Notes under the pieces: generated by a model
Told to the model about the DNA's origin: nothing
What the model saw: the letters and a program-made list of their open reading frames with translations, nothing else
The model's database searches: none
Translations under genes and position numbers: made by a program
NCBI GenBank assembly: GCA_029931535.1
Contig: JAQPZY010001525.1
Span: 3,277,001 to 3,341,000, forward strand
Reading direction: 5' to 3'
Source: Margaritifera margaritifera
Lineage: Eukaryota; Mollusca; Bivalvia; Unionida; Margaritiferidae
DNA: 64,000 nucleotides
In this document: in pieces, positions 25,571-38,079 of the stretch
Numbering within the stretch: position 1 is the first letter of the stretch
Layout of the letters: each line of letters opens with the position of its first letter

Positions 25571-25602
<32 letters not shown>
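25571..25602. repeat. (CT)n microsatellite
   Basis: Pure CT tract. Confidence 0.97.
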
Positions 25603-25605
<3 letters not shown>

Positions 25606-26204
25606 TTTTGCAAAAAGCTTCATACATATGGATGTGAAATAGATATCATGAACGCGTACTCGCTTGCTATGTTTAGAGATTATATACTGTGTAAATATCA
25701 TACTTCGTCCCTATTAATGGTTGAAGAATACACTAAGTTTCTAAATGGTGAATCTAAGGCACTCCACCTTTGGCACCGTACTATGTCTGGGGCAATACAA
25801 AAAAATATTTTTGTGTCAAAGGGGATGGAAGATAATGAATTTGTTTGCTGACCATTGTTGAATTAAATTCTTTGCTTCTTTTTACTTTTATCGTTAATGT
25901 TTCATAGTTACTGAATAGGTGTATAATACCATAACTGTGACATTACAAGTAAATTGACATTATGATATACAATAACCAGACCATACTCGCGTTCCGCAGA
26001 ATCCGTTTATCGGGTAACTATGGAAAAGCCTAACTACGAAGAAGTTAGGTAATTCGGTTAACTACCTATTATACTGCAAATGAATTCTCCTTTAACACGT
26101 AAACAGCTGTTCAATACATTGACGGAAACACAAAATTATGTGACACATATGTTCTTTACCCTTTAAAAGTTAATAGTATGAATCCAACGTCACATGAAAT
26201 ATAT

Positions 26205-26330
26205 TCAGTACTCTTGGGCCAGATTCGATTCCAAGTAGCAGAAGGGTCAGGGATATAACCTTCTAACCTGACTGATGATATTCTTTCTCTTTCAACTGCA
26301 ACCGGGACAGCACTCAAACATTAAGAATCT
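26205..26330 (+). repeat. tRNA-derived SINE-like fragment
   Basis: A B-box-like gattcgattcc (about 26223-26233) is followed by ataaccttctaacctgactg and tattctttctct. The sequence resembles the fragment at 700-800 in the same order, supporting a dispersed SINE family rather than chance. Confidence 0.45.
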
Positions 26331-26880
26331 CGTAACAAAACAATATTTTGCTTTAAAGTAAGAGACAATAATCAAGATTGATTTTTGTAGTTATATTGAT
26401 GTTTGTGCTGAAAAAGGATGACAATCTTGAGTTTCATTATAGGTTTCGATGTTAGGTGTTTATTTTTAATTACATGCACTATTAATATGATTAGGATCAG
26501 ATCTCAAAAATTCTTTATTACATGCACGGCTTAGATGTTATATTCTGATGACAGATTATATTACCACAATCGCTAATTGTGTGATGCAATCAGATGAAGT
26601 CTTAAATCTGCGCTTTTAGGAAACTAAGCAATATAATGAAACACCGTGTCTCCACAGAGAATGTGATAAGACACGTATTTGCTTTGCTCTGATAGACTAG
26701 CGCGAATTACTACTGGACATAACATAAGTACCAAAGTTGAACCCTTGTATTGAAAATCTGTTTGTCCAGAATTTTTCGAAAAAAGAAATGTCATAAATTA
26801 TGAACGTTATGTACAGTTATAGATAGTCAACGCCCATTTTTCTCTATGATCTATTTCAACCTGTCACTGCCAATTTAACA

Positions 26881-27060
26881 AGGTATAATCTAAAATATAT
26901 TTTTGAATTGGAGATTCCAAATTTTAGATCAGAAATACCAACGAGATCGTTGATTATTTATACCTTATCTTTGTGGAACAACCTTTCGGAAAATGTAAGA
27001 CATTCCCCATATATTGATGACTTCAGAAAACGTACAACTTGTAAAAATGTGAACCACCCC
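26881..27060 (+). pseudogene. LINE 3' ORF fragment (RT C-terminal region)
   Basis: One open frame reads TLSLWNNLSENVRHSPYIDD and FRKRT, matching the conserved LWNxLPxxxRxxxxxxxFKxxL block near the end of CR1/L2/jockey-type LINE proteins. Short and isolated, so the exact clade cannot be told. Confidence 0.5.
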
Positions 27061-29960
27061 TATACTATACACACGGTGAGATGAAATGTTATATCATCCA
27101 TGAAAGAATTAAAGAATTAGAACCAATTCTAATGTCCAAAAACAATTACATATTTATTAGCCATGAAATTTATTCATCATTGTGTAATTGTAGACAGGCA
27201 CCTAAAACTGCATCTAATTTTTTTACAGCTTTGCCGATTGACTGCTATTTCAAGGTTTATCTCAGCTATATTGTTAATCTAACATATGAAGCGTTTAAGG
27301 TTGTGAAAGATTACATCAAGGAAACCATATGATTTTCTGCTTTTCTTCGTGTGTTTCTAGACGATTACTTTCACTATCTATGTAAATATTATTATCTCTA
27401 TCATTCATATCTAAGTATTTCATTCATTGTCATCTCCATCACTTATCCTCTCTCTCTCTTTCTCTCACAAACGATCTAACGATACATAACAACAAAAACA
27501 CATACTCAATTGTAATATTTTTAAATCGGAAACCGATATAGAACGGGTGAAAACTCCATACCATCGAGTATACAGACTGTTGATTTATGAAACTACTTGA
27601 TTTGAGAAGATAAAAAACTTATTTTTATGTTGCTCAATTCTGCATGATTTTCATGCTCCTCGAAAAAACGCTTAGTTGCCTCTGTAAATTGTTGCTTAAA
27701 TTTAAAGTCCTTGGAAAACATCATGTTTGGCAGACATTCTATAATTCACCAATACCTTTCCTATCGCCGTGTTGCAAAAATGCTTGTGATCACTTTCACC
27801 AGTCGTTTTGATCTGTATCAAAACACCTTTCAAACTCATGCTGGGAGAGTCAACAGTGATGTTTGCAAAAGGGTATTGGCTGCCATGTATATGATTCTCT
27901 CTCTTGTGACGTAGTCACATCATAAAGCGAGTTCATATCAGTACGTACCATTCACCGAATGAACAAATGATTCAGAGGTATTCGTATCATTAAGGAGACA
28001 TGGTTTCCTCTGCGTAGTCCGGACTAGCGCCTTCGGTTATTTCAGCTTCTTTGGCGATTGTAATATTAAATTTGAAATCCTGTGGAAGAGCACGTGGATA
28101 CAATGTACAATATCTAATATTTGAAAGGCAAGCGGTATCCTGAACAACTTTTCAAGCACTTAACTGTACTGCATTACTAGTACTTTACCAGCTCATGATC
28201 TCAATGTGACCTATATTTCACTCAGAATGTAGTTTCTGGTGTCCAACTTATCAGGTCAAATTGAATTAAGTGTTTAACTGAACTTTAGTTAGGGAAGATT
28301 CTTTCTGCCTATCAACGAACACGTATAGAGAGTGCTAATTTTATGTTAAGTTGTCTTGCATTGAGAGCAATCTTTCAGCTGTAGAGGTATGTATAATTGT
28401 GTACGCTGTTCGTTTCTTGTTTTGATAGATATAGTTGTTTCTTTCGTTAGATGTATCGGAATTAATCTTTAATTTTAATTAGATCAGACAAATTTCACAT
28501 ACCACAATGCTATCAGATTTAATTACAGCCGTATATTTACCCTAATTGACAAGTTGGGTTGAATGTTTCACGATAAGACGACTTAAAGTTTGTACAATCC
28601 CACTTTGATTATTCTTGTTGTGGATAGATTCATGCATGAACTTTGTTATATTGTAATTCCCTACAGTCGTTCGTCACGTGGAACAGTTTTAATGTTTAAC
28701 CAGTTGTTTCCTAATATGCGCACACATAACATGTACAGTTGTGTTAGTATCAAGACCAGCTATAGTGTATAGCTCATTACACGGTTCGCTTGAGTGCATT
28801 TCATTTTGGTTCCAGTAAAATACGTTGGAACCAGTGGTGTTGGCTGCAGGAAGTCATCGTGAACCCGACTCAGCGTATGAAAAGTCAACGGGTCAATCTC
28901 CAGCCTGTGTAGGCGCGAATGAGAAGTTCTGACTTGGTCATCGGCAGATAGGAAGGAATATTATATAGGGGTACCCTGCTATACACCCTGTTACAGTGAT
29001 ATAAGGCGACCTCACGTCCGTTATTGAATGGTGTATTTTATATTGCAAGTTCGTTAGTTGAACGATGTAGTATCATAATTTCAGTTTTGTAATGTTAATG
29101 ACGTTGTATTACACCTTCATTTATGTTTTTGATCAGTGTATTTGTTTTACATATTCATATATTTTTGTGAACAGTACGATTCTGTAAAATCATGTCATAG
29201 GTGGAAATGATATGGACTTACAATTTCATGCAATGAGCGTAACAGTTTCATATCTGTCCAAGAAATTGGAACAATTTCATATATGTTATGTTAATAGAAT
29301 ACTATTATAATCCACGTTTGTTGTATGTACAAGTTAATGAGTATTGTTCACTAGGAAACGTGGAGAACTTTTCTATATTTCATTTGGATTCCAGCATGTC
29401 ATTGAAATACTAGTATTTACACACAGCATTCGTAGGCTACTTGTAGAGATTGCGTGTTTCGATTAAATTGTGAACTAGATCAAAATTTGGTTGCTCAACT
29501 AAGTGGCGTTAGAATTGCACATGCCTGAGTTGCTCAGAATTAATTTCCATACATATATACATTGTAAATAAATATGCCATTTTCATAACTGGTCTTTGCC
29601 TCTTCACTAATCCAAAATCCACTCAGACTATCCTTATGAAAATCTCAACTATCATATATTTAGTAAGGTGAAAAATCAAACCCTTAGGTCAATCTATGAT
29701 ACTTTTAATTTAACCAATTTCTATGTTAAAGACTGCCATCTATCATTGCTACTAAGAATCTACATTTATATTGCCATATTATAAATTTCGAATGTGGAGT
29801 AAGTGACTTGAATCACATGATAACCGCTACATTTAAAGAATAATATATTTAAAACACATGTATAAAAAGAACTTTCAGAAGCTACACACATTTTGATGAG
29901 AAAAAACTTGTATGTGTATAAATTACCTTTTCACATCATTGGTACATTTGAAAAGTTACT
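27061..29960. other. No gene seen
   Basis: Several 60-70-codon frames occur but none has coding texture or a recognisable domain. A GC-richer patch near 28800-29000 (with caggaagtcatcgtgaaccc) may be an unidentified old repeat. Confidence 0.55.
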
Positions 29961-29989
29961 ACTGGGCGCAATTCATAATCATGCTTAAA

Positions 29990-30815
29990 AACAGCAAACA
30001 TACCACAGACCCACCTCACTACGTGAATAGAGAACTTAGACAAACAATGTATACAAAACACATCGCCCATAACAAATTTAAACAACATACAACTCAACCA
30101 CTCCAGGAAACTTGCAAAAAGATATACATTTTGTCAGCAAGCTTAGAAGACAATCTATTAGATTTTATTTCTTTGAAACGTATGGTGGTAATTCAAAATC
30201 TAAGGACTTTATGCCTAGTATTAAACTTTGTTTATCAACCAAAAGTAAAAGTTCATATTGTAGCATCATTCAGATGGAGGGTGATGCCCTGATTACTGAC
30301 TAAACTATAGTCTATACATTTTCAATGTGTACTAAATTAACATCGCAAACCCCATTGAATGAAACAAATTCATACATAACGCTACTATTCGCCTAAGAAT
30401 GCAAGCTATTCAGTACAATCAATCACCTGTAAAATAGGATACTTTCAAGCTAAACCTTGTAGTGCCGGAGCAAGTTCTTTTTTAAAATTATGATAGGCCT
30501 TGATACAAACAAATCTACAGGTGCGGACAGCATGCCTCATAACATTCTAAAAGTATATTCAAAAGTATTATGCTAAAAATTAACTTACCCTTTAATACTT
30601 GTATTGACCACGAACATCTCCAGAGAGACATAAAGAAACACAGGCAACCCAGATCTTTACGAAATGATCCTATGGACAATGAAAACTTCCAACCAGTCAG
30701 TATTTTACCATAAACTTCCAAAACGTTTTAGAGATTTCAAGGTAATCAGCTCCAGTTATATTTTGATAACATTGTTCTTGCGTTCTATCTCATTTTAGAA
30801 AAGGATATTTAACCT
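29990..30815 (+). pseudogene. Decayed CR1/L2-type LINE, endonuclease-RT linker and RT N-terminus
   Basis: In changing frames the sequence reads DPPHYVNRELRQTMYTKHIA, then KSSYCSIIQMEGDALITD, then IGLDTNKSTGADSMPHNILK near 30490-30550 and NFQPVSILP near 30690-30715. The last is followed by a degenerate LYFDNIVLAFYLILEK block. This order (linker, GDxxITDP, N-KxTGxDxIP, NYRPVSILP, FRKGY-like) is that of CR1/L2-type LINE ORF2. At least three frameshifts and several stops; the RT palm with YADD is not present downstream. Confidence 0.75.
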
Positions 30816-31494
30816 TTAGCCCTCTGAAAATCGAGCTTTGACTGAAATGGTGGATATATCAACAAACGCCACTAGTGTCCGATTAGAAATGCAAACCTGT
30901 TCCAAACTTCCTATCTATCCATGTGCACCAAAGCTCACACTTTTCTCTGAATTGAAACGTTAAAGTTCAGCGTGTTGAATAATCATCTTCATTTTCCGTC
31001 GGAAAAATAATAATAGAATATAACCATCCGACAGAACACCAAAAAGAGACATAAATTTGATCTCTCTCTCTCTCTCTCCGTTTAAAAGCTTGCCTCCGTA
31101 TGCCTGAACGTCGATCAAGGATGTGAAATTCAGTTTCTTTACTAATTAACTTTGAAATTATTTTGAAGGAAAGGTGTGTATATTATAGCGCTAAAAGACA
31201 ATGCCAACATTTTGTGACCAACGTGACGGGTGCTAGCTTGGGAAACAGGTCTTCTTTTCACATTATTATCTAGCATAATGTATAATGACTTTCTTATACA
31301 TATATAATGTATCCTTAACCTTTTACTCTCATTGATTTTGCCGTAAAGACCAGGAATTTCTGCAATAACTGTTTGTCCATTTATTATATTTAGTTTCCGT
31401 TTATTTATCTAATCTTTATGGACTAACATTACTTATGAACTCTTTTCGACCTTGAACTTAGGGACTACAATCGCTACTGGTGTCATGTTGCCTC

Positions 31495-31537
<43 letters not shown>

Positions 31538-32163
31538 GCAATCATTACGCTCACTGTTAGAAAGAAAAATGGCATGTTAGTTTCTTTTCAGTGTCCGCCA
31601 GTGCATGCATAGTTTCGTTTGTTTGTAAGTACGTACATCCACCCGTCTGTAACATTTCTTATAAATGCAAAAATTATCGTTCATGATACACTGTTCAAAC
31701 TTAGCAGATTTGTTATCAATAGGGTGCATTTTTGCAGTAACTTTTCGCAGTTTCTTTGTGACCCAAGGGGTCTGAGTTGAAGATTATATTTTTCTCCGCT
31801 TATTATACACTGGTCTACAATTTTTTCGAAGTCGTCTGCTTCAGAGATCAAGTGTGGTATTTATTAGGGATTTTGATGTGCTGAATTTAAATATGACAAT
31901 TAAAACAACTGATTGGATACTGTTTCCAAGATATGTAAGTTTTTACATTTTACGTCTATGTATGTTGTGTACATGGTAGAGTTTTAATCATAAATTGTAA
32001 ACCTAGGTCTTTTCATGTGTTTATTGTTGCTTTACATGATAATATTTCACCTGTCCTGTTTATGTAACACTTTAAAAAACAGCAAAAGGGTTATATTAAT
32101 AAACAATATATTGAAACTAAAGTCAAAAAACTATTATGTATATATAAGTACATAGTTTAGTCC
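30816..32163. other. No gene seen; (AAT)n tract
   Basis: Holds an (AAT)n microsatellite at about 31494-31534. The last several hundred bases could be the 3' flank of the repeat-family gene on the - strand that follows. Confidence 0.55.
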
Positions 32164-33833
32164 TTATTCAGTGTCTACTCGGCGCTTCTTGGCTTGTATC
32201 TTGTATTCATCAAATGGAGCATCTCTTGTCACTGTCCAGCAATAGTCTGCAAGCATTGATGGACCCCATTTGCCCTGATAGCGTTTATCCATTGTTGCAA
32301 TGTCCTGGTGACATTACTCACCGTGCTCGTCGCTCACTGCTCCGCAGTTCGGTGGAAACAAATGTAGATGAGAGTGCAAACAATGTACGTTTAATAACAT
32401 GTTGTAACCAAGGCTTTTGTATGCGTTGAGGAGGTTTTCCACCTACTCCCTGTAGTTGTTTGCCTTGTTGCCACTAACTGGAAGGCTTTCTATGCCGTCT
32501 TTTCCTTGACACGCAGTGCACGGTGAAATGCATCATCTCGAAGAAGTTCACGAATCTGAGGACCAACAAAGACACCTTCCTTCACCTTAGCTTCACTTAA
32601 CCTTGGAAATTTTCCACGTAGGTACTTGAAAGCTGCTTGTGTTTTGTCCATGGCCTTGACAAAGTTATTCATCAGACCCAGCTTGATGTGCAAGGGTGAT
32701 AACATAATCTTCCTTGATTCAACAAGTGCTGGATGCTGAACAGTTTTCATCCCAGGCTCCAATGACTGTCGGAGTGTCCAATCTCTCTTGATGTAGTGGG
32801 AATCTCTCGCACGACTATCCCATTCGCAGAGGAAACAGCAGTACTTTGTGTATCCAGTCTGCAGACCAAGCAAGACATCAAGAACCTTGAAATCGCCACA
32901 AAGCTGCCACTGATGTTGGTCTTAGTGTATGCACCTCAAATGTTGTTGCATGTTTTCATAGGTTTCCTTCATATGGACTGCATGACCAACTGGAATTGAT
33001 GGCAAAACACTGCCATTATGCAGCAAAACAGCTTTAAGACTCGTCTTCAACGAATCAATGTACTGTCTCCACTCATCTGGATCATGAACGATGTTGAGGG
33101 CTGCCATCACACCATCGATGTTGTTGCAGTCTTCAAGATCACCTTCCATGAAGAAGAATGGGACAAGATCCTTTTGACGGTCACGGAACATGGAAACCCT
33201 AATATCACCTGCCAGGAGATTCCACTGCTGTAGTCTGGAGCGCTACTGGTCTGCCTTACTCTTGGGTAGTTCCAAATCCCTGACAAGGTCATTCAGTTCA
33301 TCTTGGGTTATGAGGTGTGGTTCAGGTGAGAACGATTGGAGAAAATATGGGTCATATGACATTGATGGTTCAGGAGTAGAAGTTTCATCCTCTTCCTCGT
33401 GTGACTCAAGTGAGAATGATTCTGGTGCATCAGGAACCGGCAGTCTTTCTCCGTGGGGTACTGGGCGTATAGCTGATGGAATGTTTGGATAATGCACAGT
33501 CCACTTTTTCTTCTTTGACACACCTTTCCCAAATGGAGGCACCATGCAGAAGTAACAATTGCTTATATGATCTGTTGGCTCTCTCCAAATCATTGGCACT
33601 GCAAAAAGCTTAGATTTCCTTTTCCTGTTCAACCACTGGCAAAGATTTGTTGCACAAGTGTTGCAGCATATGTGTGGGGCCCACATCTTGTCCTGATCTC
33701 CAATTTTGCAGCCAAAATAAAGGTGATAGGCTTTCTTAACCATATTGGTTATACTGCGCTTTTGTGATGCAAATGTCACAACACCACAAACATAGCAGAA
33801 GTTATTTGCATTGTTCACACAATTACGAGGCAT
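32164..33833 (-). pseudogene. Broken full-length copy of an uncharacterised repeated metazoan gene family
   Basis: Read on the - strand from ATG at 33833. The N-terminal 196 codons (to 33243) contain a cysteine-rich region (CYVCGVVTF, then WAPHICCNTCATNLCQWL and SNCYFC) and an acidic Ser/Pro stretch ending in LITQDELNDLVRDLELPKSK. After a frameshift near 33240 the frame continues (HDPDEWRQYIDSLKTSLKAV). A TAA follows near 32918, then GYTKYCCFLCEWDSRARDSH, PLHIKLGLMNNFVKAMDK and IRELLRDD. The C-terminal part is in another frame to TAA at 32164 and includes KRYQGKWGPSMLADYCW. I know this protein layout from many unnamed multi-copy proteins in hydra, insects and molluscs; its function is unknown and a mobile origin is likely. 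Stops and two or more frameshifts make this copy dead. Confidence 0.85.
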
Positions 33834-35186
33834 CTCTGCTCACGTTGGCTAAACAGAAATGTGTCCCTTTGCAAAATCAAACACTGGCAAATAAGAGAGC
33901 GCGACACTGTATGATTTGTAGAGCTGATATAGGGCAATTTCTTCAGCAGAGTGATGTAAGCTTAGTTATGATTGCATCATCCATGACTTCTAGGAATAAC
34001 ATGATTAAATTCATATCATGTATGATGCAATACCAGCTTCAGATTGCATCATTCATTGTTGTGCCTGAAAAGCAAGTACTGTCAAAACCCAGTCATAGAT
34101 TTATTCATAGATCCAGTCAAAGATGTATTTGAGTCATTTCTGGTTTAAATTGAGATCCCTTCCTTTTATAACTCACTTATCCTCCGCCATTCCCAAGTCA
34201 AGGGTCGTATATACTGACCCAGTATCATAACTTTAAAACTAGAGCCAATCAACAATTTTAAGCATCATTTTCGTTCTCAGTGACCCAGAATTAGTAAAGT
34301 TGGACAACATTTATTGCGGAAGCATTTTCGCTGTAGACCAGTGTTATGCATCTTATTTTCAGTTCTTAAATTATTTGAGATATACCGCGTTGTTCCCATG
34401 GTCCCTGGGCTGGAAGGTGTTTCGTATCAAAGCTGTCAGTGGGATCAGTGGGGTCAGTTGTCATGTTGTGAGCCAAATCAAAGGCTTTGATAGCAGTCTG
34501 TATAAATTTGACCGTTTTAGTCAGTTTTTCTATAACTTTGTACAATGAGGCCTTACGTAATCAATGTTGGATTCTGGCCCCTGGGTAACAGACCAGGGAT
34601 TGGGCTTGCAGAGAATTTGGGAGCTAGTGGTGGTCGAGGACATGTATGTGTGCACTACTTCAGAGGGATTTTAATCTAAATTATACGCCATTGTCTCATT
34701 ATTATTATTATTATTACTTCTCCTCCGGCCTTTTCATATTATGTGTCATTAGTTGAGGAGGTAGTGATGGTGGTGTTAGATGACTCATGATGGATATGTC
34801 AGGTTTTATTACGGATCACTGTTTTCTATTTCTTGTCTTCTTTGGCGTTGTTGTTATGAAAATTGAGTCCCGTCGAACCCAGCGAACAATTAATCAACAT
34901 TACTAAAGAGGTTCAAGCATAAGAATAAAAGACAAAGATAGCCTGGTGGATGGCACTCTGTATAATTCACGTAGTTCTTGTATTATTCATTGTTGAGTCA
35001 TCTTTGTTTTTTGTCGTATCCAAATGAACTTAGTTTACTATATTGCATTTTGCTGGAATGAAAAAAGAAAAAGAAACGGATCAGAATAAGACAAATTTGT
35101 TTCGCAAATTAGTGCTTGTAAAACAGCAAGTTGCCATGGAAGGCAACAGATTAATCAATTAGTCCCCTACACATGCACCAGTTGAT
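33834..35186. other. No gene seen; 5' flank of the repeat-family pseudogene
   Basis: About 33834-34560 may still belong to the same repeat (upstream region on the - strand). No terminal inverted repeat was recognised. A short (ATT)n run lies near 34698. Confidence 0.45.
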
Positions 35187-35191
35187 ATATA

Positions 35192-35262
<71 letters not shown>
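35187..35262. repeat. (TA)n microsatellite
   Basis: Pure TA tract. Confidence 0.97.
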
Positions 35263-35265
<3 letters not shown>

Positions 35266-35443
35266 TGAGTTCAAACAGCAGAGCCAAGCTGAAGATCAAG
35301 ATCGTTTGCACCATTTTATCACGTACAACAGTATAAAATCCGCTCTCTAAATGCAATTTATAAAAACCTGCTTAATAAACACCTTCCAAAATCATTTACA
35401 AAATTCAACACGTACAACAATCCAAGACATATTTCATATAACC

Positions 35444-35745
35444 GATGGAAAAGCCACCCTCCATATACTTATGTTTCACCTTCTCCGGGAGAGGACGACA
35501 CAAAAAAATATATATATGGATCAGCTCCCCACTACGAAAATAAGTATGTCAAGATTAACAAAGACCAAGATTACGTGCGTTTTATCGTGCTGACTAGAGC
35601 TTATGTATATGAAATAGATGCACTAGAATGGAAGCGGTTATGGGAGACCTTTTGGGAATTGGACAGAACCAAACAAACAGAGAGAAGCGGAGACCCGTTC
35701 GAAATAAGCAGGGATTTCGAAAGTGACCGCGTGGAAATTTCATGA
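35444..35745 (+). pseudogene. Relic gene of second virus-like element, piece 1
   Basis: An ATG at 35444 opens a short frame (EKPPSIYLCFTFSGRGRHKK) that shifts at an A-rich spot near 35515. It then continues as YVRFIVLTRAYVYEIDALEW and ERSGDPFEISRDFESDRVEI to TGA at 35743. The texture is clearly coding and more GC-balanced than the relic at 1-12 kb. Not recognised. Pieces 2 and 3 follow on the same strand. Confidence 0.5.
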
Positions 35746-35999
35746 AATGCATACAATTCAAGAACTGCAAGCCCCATGCTTAATTTTACCCCCAAATGAC
35801 CGGTGGAGATCTGCTCATGCGGAAAATATATTTACGTTTATCATTGTCAAAATCATGTTGATGATATAACCAGTATCACGTAATTTATCGGATACGTTTA
35901 CTTTGCGACAAATGTAACCAAGGTTTTAGCAATAGGGAGCAACATATTGTGGAGCGATATGTCGTTGCTGTTTATTTGCCCAGTCATTGTGTTCCTGAT

Positions 36000-36465
36000 G
36001 GAAACAATATTGACTCTGTGTTCTACCTGTGGACGAACTTTGTGGGTCCCCTTTGATCGACTTCAAATGAAACAATAACAACAGAATTAAAGTGCTTACG
36101 AACTATTGGAAATGTGTCCAAAATGTAGACATAATGTTCGTACTAATTCGAAACCTTTTCATTTTTGGCAAGGAAAGAAACGACATCATCAGTGTTGCAT
36201 TCAGCGATATGTCAAAGTACCAGACGATTTATTGTATCTCCAGAACAAGAACAACAAGAAAAATAATGAGAGCGTTGCACGCACTGTATACTTTATGACT
36301 TCTAAAGTTCCCAAGACGCAGACAATTACATCACTGAGCGACTATAAATGGGTTTGTGTACTTCATGCTGTTCAATGCGGTCTTATAGATAGCGTCCGGG
36401 CGCACGTTTGGGGCTATCTTTGGCGCGCAGTACCAGATGCTTACCTCGATCATCAAAGAGGGTAA
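36000..36465 (+). pseudogene. Relic gene of second virus-like element, piece 2 (CxxC protein)
   Basis: The frame around 36106-36465 starts MEMCPKCRHNV and continues with FHFWQGKKRHHQCC, so a CxxC pair and a later CC may have formed a zinc ribbon. The upstream sequence also shows a LCSTCGRTLW stretch near 36015, in a different frame. The remaining residues (RYVKVPDDLLYLQNKNN) look coding until about 36300. The distal part of the open frame overlaps piece 3 in another frame and is probably not real. Function unknown. Confidence 0.4.
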
Positions 36466-36946
36466 CACATTCGTTGCTCAAACTCAGTTTCTCTCGCTCG
36501 TAAACGCAGAATTCGCCGACGCTGACGATGTCTCAAAGTCTATTGCTAATTACCCGCACGCTATCACAAATGCCAGGACCAAGCTAAATTACGTCCACTA
36601 GGGCGGTCTTTACATGATCCCCTCTGAAGTGGAGCTGAATGTTGGCACCTTTGCGGGGTATAACAAGGACATTTAGGAAACGACCGAAGACATGATGGTC
36701 GGAACCAACGTTAACGTCAACGCAACCAGGATACCAGGAGAAGTGTCCAATCAAAGCATAGCACAACAACCATAGAAAGCAAATCATGAAAAAGTTGGAT
36801 TAGACCCGTCCGCGTCAGCAGCAAAAGCCGGCACCACGCAGATAGTGCAGGAGTCGAAACAAGCTGAAAACCACGAAGCCAATTAAAGGGCACTTGTCGT
36901 AGGTGGCATTGGTGTGGGGCTTTTAGCCCTCTGGATTCTCCGCTGA
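36392..36946 (+). pseudogene. Relic gene of second virus-like element, piece 3, four in-frame stops
   Basis: A single frame without any frameshift runs 184 codons to TGA at 36944. It is interrupted only by TAG (36599), TAG (36674), TAG (36773) and TAA (36884), each one C-to-T step from Gln. Visible blocks: FLSLVNAEFADADDVSKSIA, GGLYMIPSEVELNVGTFAGY, an Ala/Lys/Gln-rich hinge, and a C-terminal membrane segment RALVVGGIGVGLLALWILR. It ends 14 bp before the converging minus-strand relic. It looks like a virion-type or membrane protein of a DNA virus-like transposon; the family is not established. Confidence 0.55.
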
Positions 36947-36959
36947 GCGTATAACATTC

Positions 36960-37930
36960 TTTACTCATGTAGGGGCGGAGAACGGCAAAGAACGCTTTCG
37001 CTATCGAGGTTTCGGGCCAGTCAGCCAATGAGATTGCCAGCGGTCCTCAGCAGGAACGACACGATTGACCCGATAATTCTGGACAGAGCCACTGCTGCTC
37101 TTCTGCCAGTATTTGTAGCATTGTAGCCAGCTGCTCCAGATTCTTTTTTACCAATTTTTGTTTTACACAAGCGGAGTCAGGTTTAGGTGCCGAGAATGAA
37201 AATGGGGTATCGCCCCCGCCGCTTCCTGTGACTGCGAGTACACTCGTGGTTATGATGAATCCCAGCGCGGCGAGAATAGAGGCTCTAGTAATTACCTGTT
37301 CGCGGAGGAGTGTTTACAGCCTCTGGGCTAGGTTTGTAACCCCGTGGATAATTTTGCTGATATTCTCCCTATTTCGGTTAATATGGGTGCAAAGGATTCT
37401 CGGTGAATGTTAATAACCTCCAGCAGCAAAGTGCGATTTAATTCTAGATGTGCGATTCATTCTTCTTTCTGCTGGCACTCCTCTAGGTCTTTCACTTCAG
37501 CTGCATTTGTTTTTCTTCATCCAGGTCATGATCGAGCTCTGTCAACTCGCGAGGTTATCTGAAGGCTGGCAGGATCCTGTGCTGCCGCATCTTTGAGCGA
37601 TGTATTCTCTGATCCTGCTAAATAGAGTCATTCATCATCTGGAAGCGTGATTATTTCTGTTGGATTCTCTTTTTGTTCCGCACCGAGCTTTTCCTATCTA
37701 TCCACTTCAGCTGCGCCGAATTGATGCCAACCGCACGTTGCCTTTGTAGTCAGGATGGGGACAAGAATTTACTTGAATTTGTTTTCGTTATCAGCAGAAT
37801 CCAATGTTTACCCTACTTTACTGGAGGGTGCCGTCCTTTTGAACATACCTTTCCTATGTTTGTTACGCAACTTGTTCCAATGCTCATAGGGATACCGACG
37901 TGTTCAGTAGTCGGGCAATCTAATTAATGT
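36960..37930 (-). pseudogene. Relic genes of second virus-like element, convergent strand
   Basis: On the - strand the sequence reads as coding in changing frames over nearly 1 kb. From right to left: EHWNKLRNKHRKGMFKRTA (near 37880) and an acidic stretch with EQKENPTEIITLPDDE. Then comes a coiled-coil-like piece (LNRTLLLEVINIHRESFAPI, near 37400-37450). Then a frame 37047-37310 with a membrane segment (ILAALGFIITTSVLAV), a Gly-rich turn and KNLEQLATMLQILAEEQQWL. Finally IIGSIVSFLLRTAGNLIG runs towards 36960. At least two genes seem to be present. The convergent layout against piece 3 is typical of compact viral or Polinton-like genomes. Assignment is inference. Confidence 0.5.
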
Positions 37931-38079
37931 TCGGACTATTTTCCACTTGATATTGCAGTCTTTCGTCTGTGTCTTCTGTTTGAAAACAATGATGCAGTTT
38001 TTATTCTCATTTTTTCTTCTTTAAGTGTTAGGTTGCCGAATACAAGTGAGCCATATCAAGCGTTGTTTGTAAAATGAGC

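Noticed and set aside
36717..37028. 103-codon minus-strand frame
   Set aside because: Mostly antisense of the 36392-36946 relic; the real minus-strand coding pieces are in other frames to its right.
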